From: Bacteroidota bacterium
Lineage (GTDB): Bacteria; Bacteroidota; Bacteroidia; Chitinophagales; Saprospiraceae
Direction of reading: 5' to 3'
Length of the DNA stretch: 9,133 nt
Assembly (NCBI GenBank): GCA_018969455.1
Contig: JAGWYI010000131.1
Span: forward strand, 1 to 9,133
Position 1 is the stretch's first letter, and each line of letters begins with the position of its first letter. This document shows positions 7,625 through 9,133 of this stretch, in pieces. The notes under the pieces were generated by a model. It was given only the letters and a program-made list of their open reading frames with translations. It made no database searches and was not told where the DNA came from. Both the position numbers and the translations under genes were made by a program.

Positions 7625-7695
7625 TACAAAATTCAAAAAGCGGGCCAAAACTGTTTTTTGGAGAACTTTTTTTAATTTATTAAAATCTACGCATT

Positions 7696-7732
7696 AAAAA
7701 AGTGGGTGACGCTTTTACAGCGCCACCCACTT
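7696..7732 (-). terminator. Intrinsic terminator of the dockerin-protein gene
   Basis: On the minus strand AGTGGGTG (7731-7724) pairs with CACCCACT (7708-7701). An inner GCG/CGC continues the stem after one mismatch around a seven-base loop, and a run of six T follows (7701-7696). It is about 43 bases past the stop codon at 7775. The T-run is only on the minus-strand side, so it serves that direction. Confidence 0.85.
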
Positions 7733-7744
7733 ATATTTGTTTTA

Positions 7745-7763
7745 CCTGATTATAACAATCAGG
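7745..7763 (-). other. Stem-loop between stop codon and terminator
   Basis: CCTGATT (7745-7751) and AATCAGG (7757-7763) form a perfect seven-base-pair stem with a five-base loop, 12 bases past the stop codon of the dockerin protein and just ahead of the intrinsic terminator. It has no T-run of its own. Tandem 3' hairpins may add mRNA stability, which is inference. Confidence 0.5.
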
Positions 7764-7774
7764 GAATCATCATT

Positions 7775-9133
7775 TTATTCAACTACAACCATTTTCTTGG
7801 TCGCGTTGTTTGAACCAGCAGAAAGTTGGTAGAACAATACGCCAGAAGACAGGTCAGAGCGATTGATGGTTACAGTGTTCAAACCTTTTGCATAGTTGCC
7901 GTTGATCACCTTCACGATACGACCGTCGATGGTGGTAATCGTAAGGGTTGCTTCAGAAGCAGAAGGCAGGTTGAAACTGATGTTGGTGCGGCCTTCAACC
8001 GGGTTTGGTGTATTTTGGAACAGTTCGAAGCCAGATCCCGCAACGATACCAGTAGTACCATTAAAACGGAATGCAACATCGTTACGTGCACCATTTTCAA
8101 CATTGTAAGCTTCTGCTTTGGTGATGCGGCTGCTTACTGCCAACATGTTGCTCAATTGACCGGCATTTTTAGCGCGGAATTTCACAGCAAATGCTTGTGC
8201 ATTGCCTTCAAAAGAAGCAGTGATGGCATCAGCGAACACACCAAAGTTATCAGTGCCCATGTTTTCACCTGGGATCACTTCTACTACTTCCAAACCAGCG
8301 AAGTTCATAGTAAACTGGTATGCAGCCATTTTTTCTGCCGCTTTGAAGTCTACAACAAATTCTTCACCTGCGGCAACTGCGCGGTCATTTACATCGAAGA
8401 AGGTAGTACCTGCAGAGCGGTCGTCGGAAGACATCGCGCTGTTTGCAATGGCGTTGTTGTTTACGTCACCCACTTTAATGGATACGAAATCTTGGTCCAA
8501 AGTGCTACCTGTAATTGCAGACAGTGCCTTAGATTCTGGGAATGCAGCAGCAAACGGGTTGTTTGCATTCTGGAAAGTGAAAGCCTTGTCTACGAAGCGC
8601 CAGCTGGTGTTGTTGGGCAACTCATTGTAAACACCCAAAATCAATTTACGCAATTCAACGATGTCGAATGTGGTGATTGAGCCAGATTTGTTTGCATCCG
8701 CAGCGATCATTTTGTATGGGCTGTTCAAAGATTCGATGCCCAAAATGTGTTTGGAGATCAAAACCAGGTCATACGTAGATACACCGTTCAGAGGGTTGTC
8801 ATCTTTATGTGGCGTAACAGTTGCATTGGAAGACAATGGAATGGCATTGAAGCTATACGCACCGTTTGCATCTGTATTGGTTGTGTAGTTATAGTTGGAA
8901 ACGCCGTTTCCTGAACCACTTACCTGAACTGCTACGTTTTGAACGCCATTTGCCATTTCAGTTTTCAGTTGACCAGCAACTTTAGCCTGACCAGGAGCGC
9001 TTGGGCAGTTGCCCATGTTGTCCTGTACAATTACATACGTTTCGCAGAAGTCGGCGTTGCCCGCTTTGTCGATTGACCACAGTTTAACCAACTGCGTGCC
9101 CAATTCCTGGCAAGTGAAGGTTACGCTCGTGAT
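7775..9133 (-). CDS. C-terminal part of a large secreted protein: dockerin, cohesin-like and type A sorting domains (partial)
   Basis: The frame is open to the window edge, so the 452 residues seen are a 5'-truncated gene; an internal TTG at 9103 is not a credible start. In order (visible numbering): the end of a Cys-containing extracellular repeat (about 1-43; VTFTC, then LWSIDKAGNADFCETYVIV); a carboxypeptidase-regulatory/Cna-B-like beta domain (about 50-108); a dockerin pair, first DDNPLNGVSTYD then LVLISKHILG (about 111-132), second DANKSGSITTFD then IVELRKLILG (about 146-167); a short VGDVNNN motif (about 221); a cohesin-like region (about 245-350); and a type A T9SS sorting domain (about 370-452; ELFQNTPNPV, GRIVKVI, GVLFYQL, KKMVVVE). 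In the second dockerin repeat Asp1, Asn3, Ser5 and Asp12 are present; the first has Leu at position 5. Such proteins are exported by the T9SS and anchored or released at the surface. No catalytic domain is visible, but the missing N-terminal part may hold one. Confidence 0.9.
   Translation of the reverse strand: MTSVTFTCQELGTQLVKLWSIDKAGNADFCETYVIVQDNMGNCPSAPGQAKVAGQLKTEMANGVQNVAVQVSGSGNGVSNYNYTTNTDANGAYSFNAIPLSSNATVTPHKDDNPLNGVSTYDLVLISKHILGIESLNSPYKMIAADANKSGSITTFDIVELRKLILGVYNELPNNTSWRFVDKAFTFQNANNPFAAAFPESKALSAITGSTLDQDFVSIKVGDVNNNAIANSAMSSDDRSAGTTFFDVNDRAVAAGEEFVVDFKAAEKMAAYQFTMNFAGLEVVEVIPGENMGTDNFGVFADAITASFEGNAQAFAVKFRAKNAGQLSNMLAVSSRITKAEAYNVENGARNDVAFRFNGTTGIVAGSGFELFQNTPNPVEGRTNISFNLPSASEATLTITTIDGRIVKVINGNYAKGLNTVTINRSDLSSGVLFYQLSAGSNNATKKMVVVE

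Noticed and set aside
7484..7648. A 55-codon upstream extension of the small cohesin protein, starting at 7648
   Set aside because: It would put basic and aromatic residues before an otherwise perfect signal peptide, and it covers the consensus promoter at 7597-7624.
7826..8680. A 284-codon open frame on the plus strand
   Set aside because: It lies wholly antisense to the dockerin/sorting-domain gene, gives a Cys- and His-rich sequence without recognisable domains, and has no promoter or partner gene on that strand.
9101..9103. TTG as a start codon for the dockerin protein
   Set aside because: It is inside a continuing extracellular repeat (TCQELGTQLV) that reads through to the window edge, so the gene starts outside the window.

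Overview
The window looks like chromosomal DNA from a Bacteroidota bacterium, most likely of the Saprospiria (Haliscomenobacter/Lewinella-like). The support is a set of surface proteins carrying type IX secretion system (T9SS) sorting domains of both type A and type B, SprB-type repeats, a PorP/SprF-family outer-membrane protein, dockerin plus cohesin-like modules, and promoters of the Bacteroidota TTG / TAnnTTTG kind. Every gene I can support is on the minus strand, so the window reads right to left.

Layout in the direction of transcription: (1) 9133-7775, the C-terminal 452 residues of a large secreted protein: end of a Cys-containing adhesion repeat, a carboxypeptidase-regulatory-like beta domain, a dockerin pair, a cohesin-like domain and a type A sorting domain. 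It is closed by two hairpins, the second a good intrinsic terminator (7696-7732). (2) A Bacteroidota-type promoter at about 7597-7624 starts a probable three-gene operon. (3) 7483-6674, a 269-residue protein with one cohesin-like domain and a type A sorting domain. (4) 6640-1706, a 1644-residue adhesin with three cohesin-like modules, about 13 SprB repeats and a type B (gliding-motility-associated, CHU_C) C-terminal domain. (5) 1649-705, a PorP/SprF-family protein, the usual partner for export or anchoring of type B cargo, followed by a structured 3' region and an intrinsic terminator (565-599). (6) 111-704, a 594-base intergenic region with a promoter candidate, a 14-base palindrome and a terminator-like hairpin. 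(7) 110-1, the first 36 codons of another exported protein.

Working model (inference): the operon encodes a large filamentous or repeat-rich surface adhesin, its dedicated outer-membrane SprF-like partner, and a small cohesin-only secreted protein, next to a separately transcribed dockerin-bearing surface protein. Cohesin-like modules in three neighbouring T9SS cargo proteins beside a dockerin raise the possibility of a cohesin-dockerin-type surface assembly. Nothing here shows binding, and no enzymatic domain is visible in the window.
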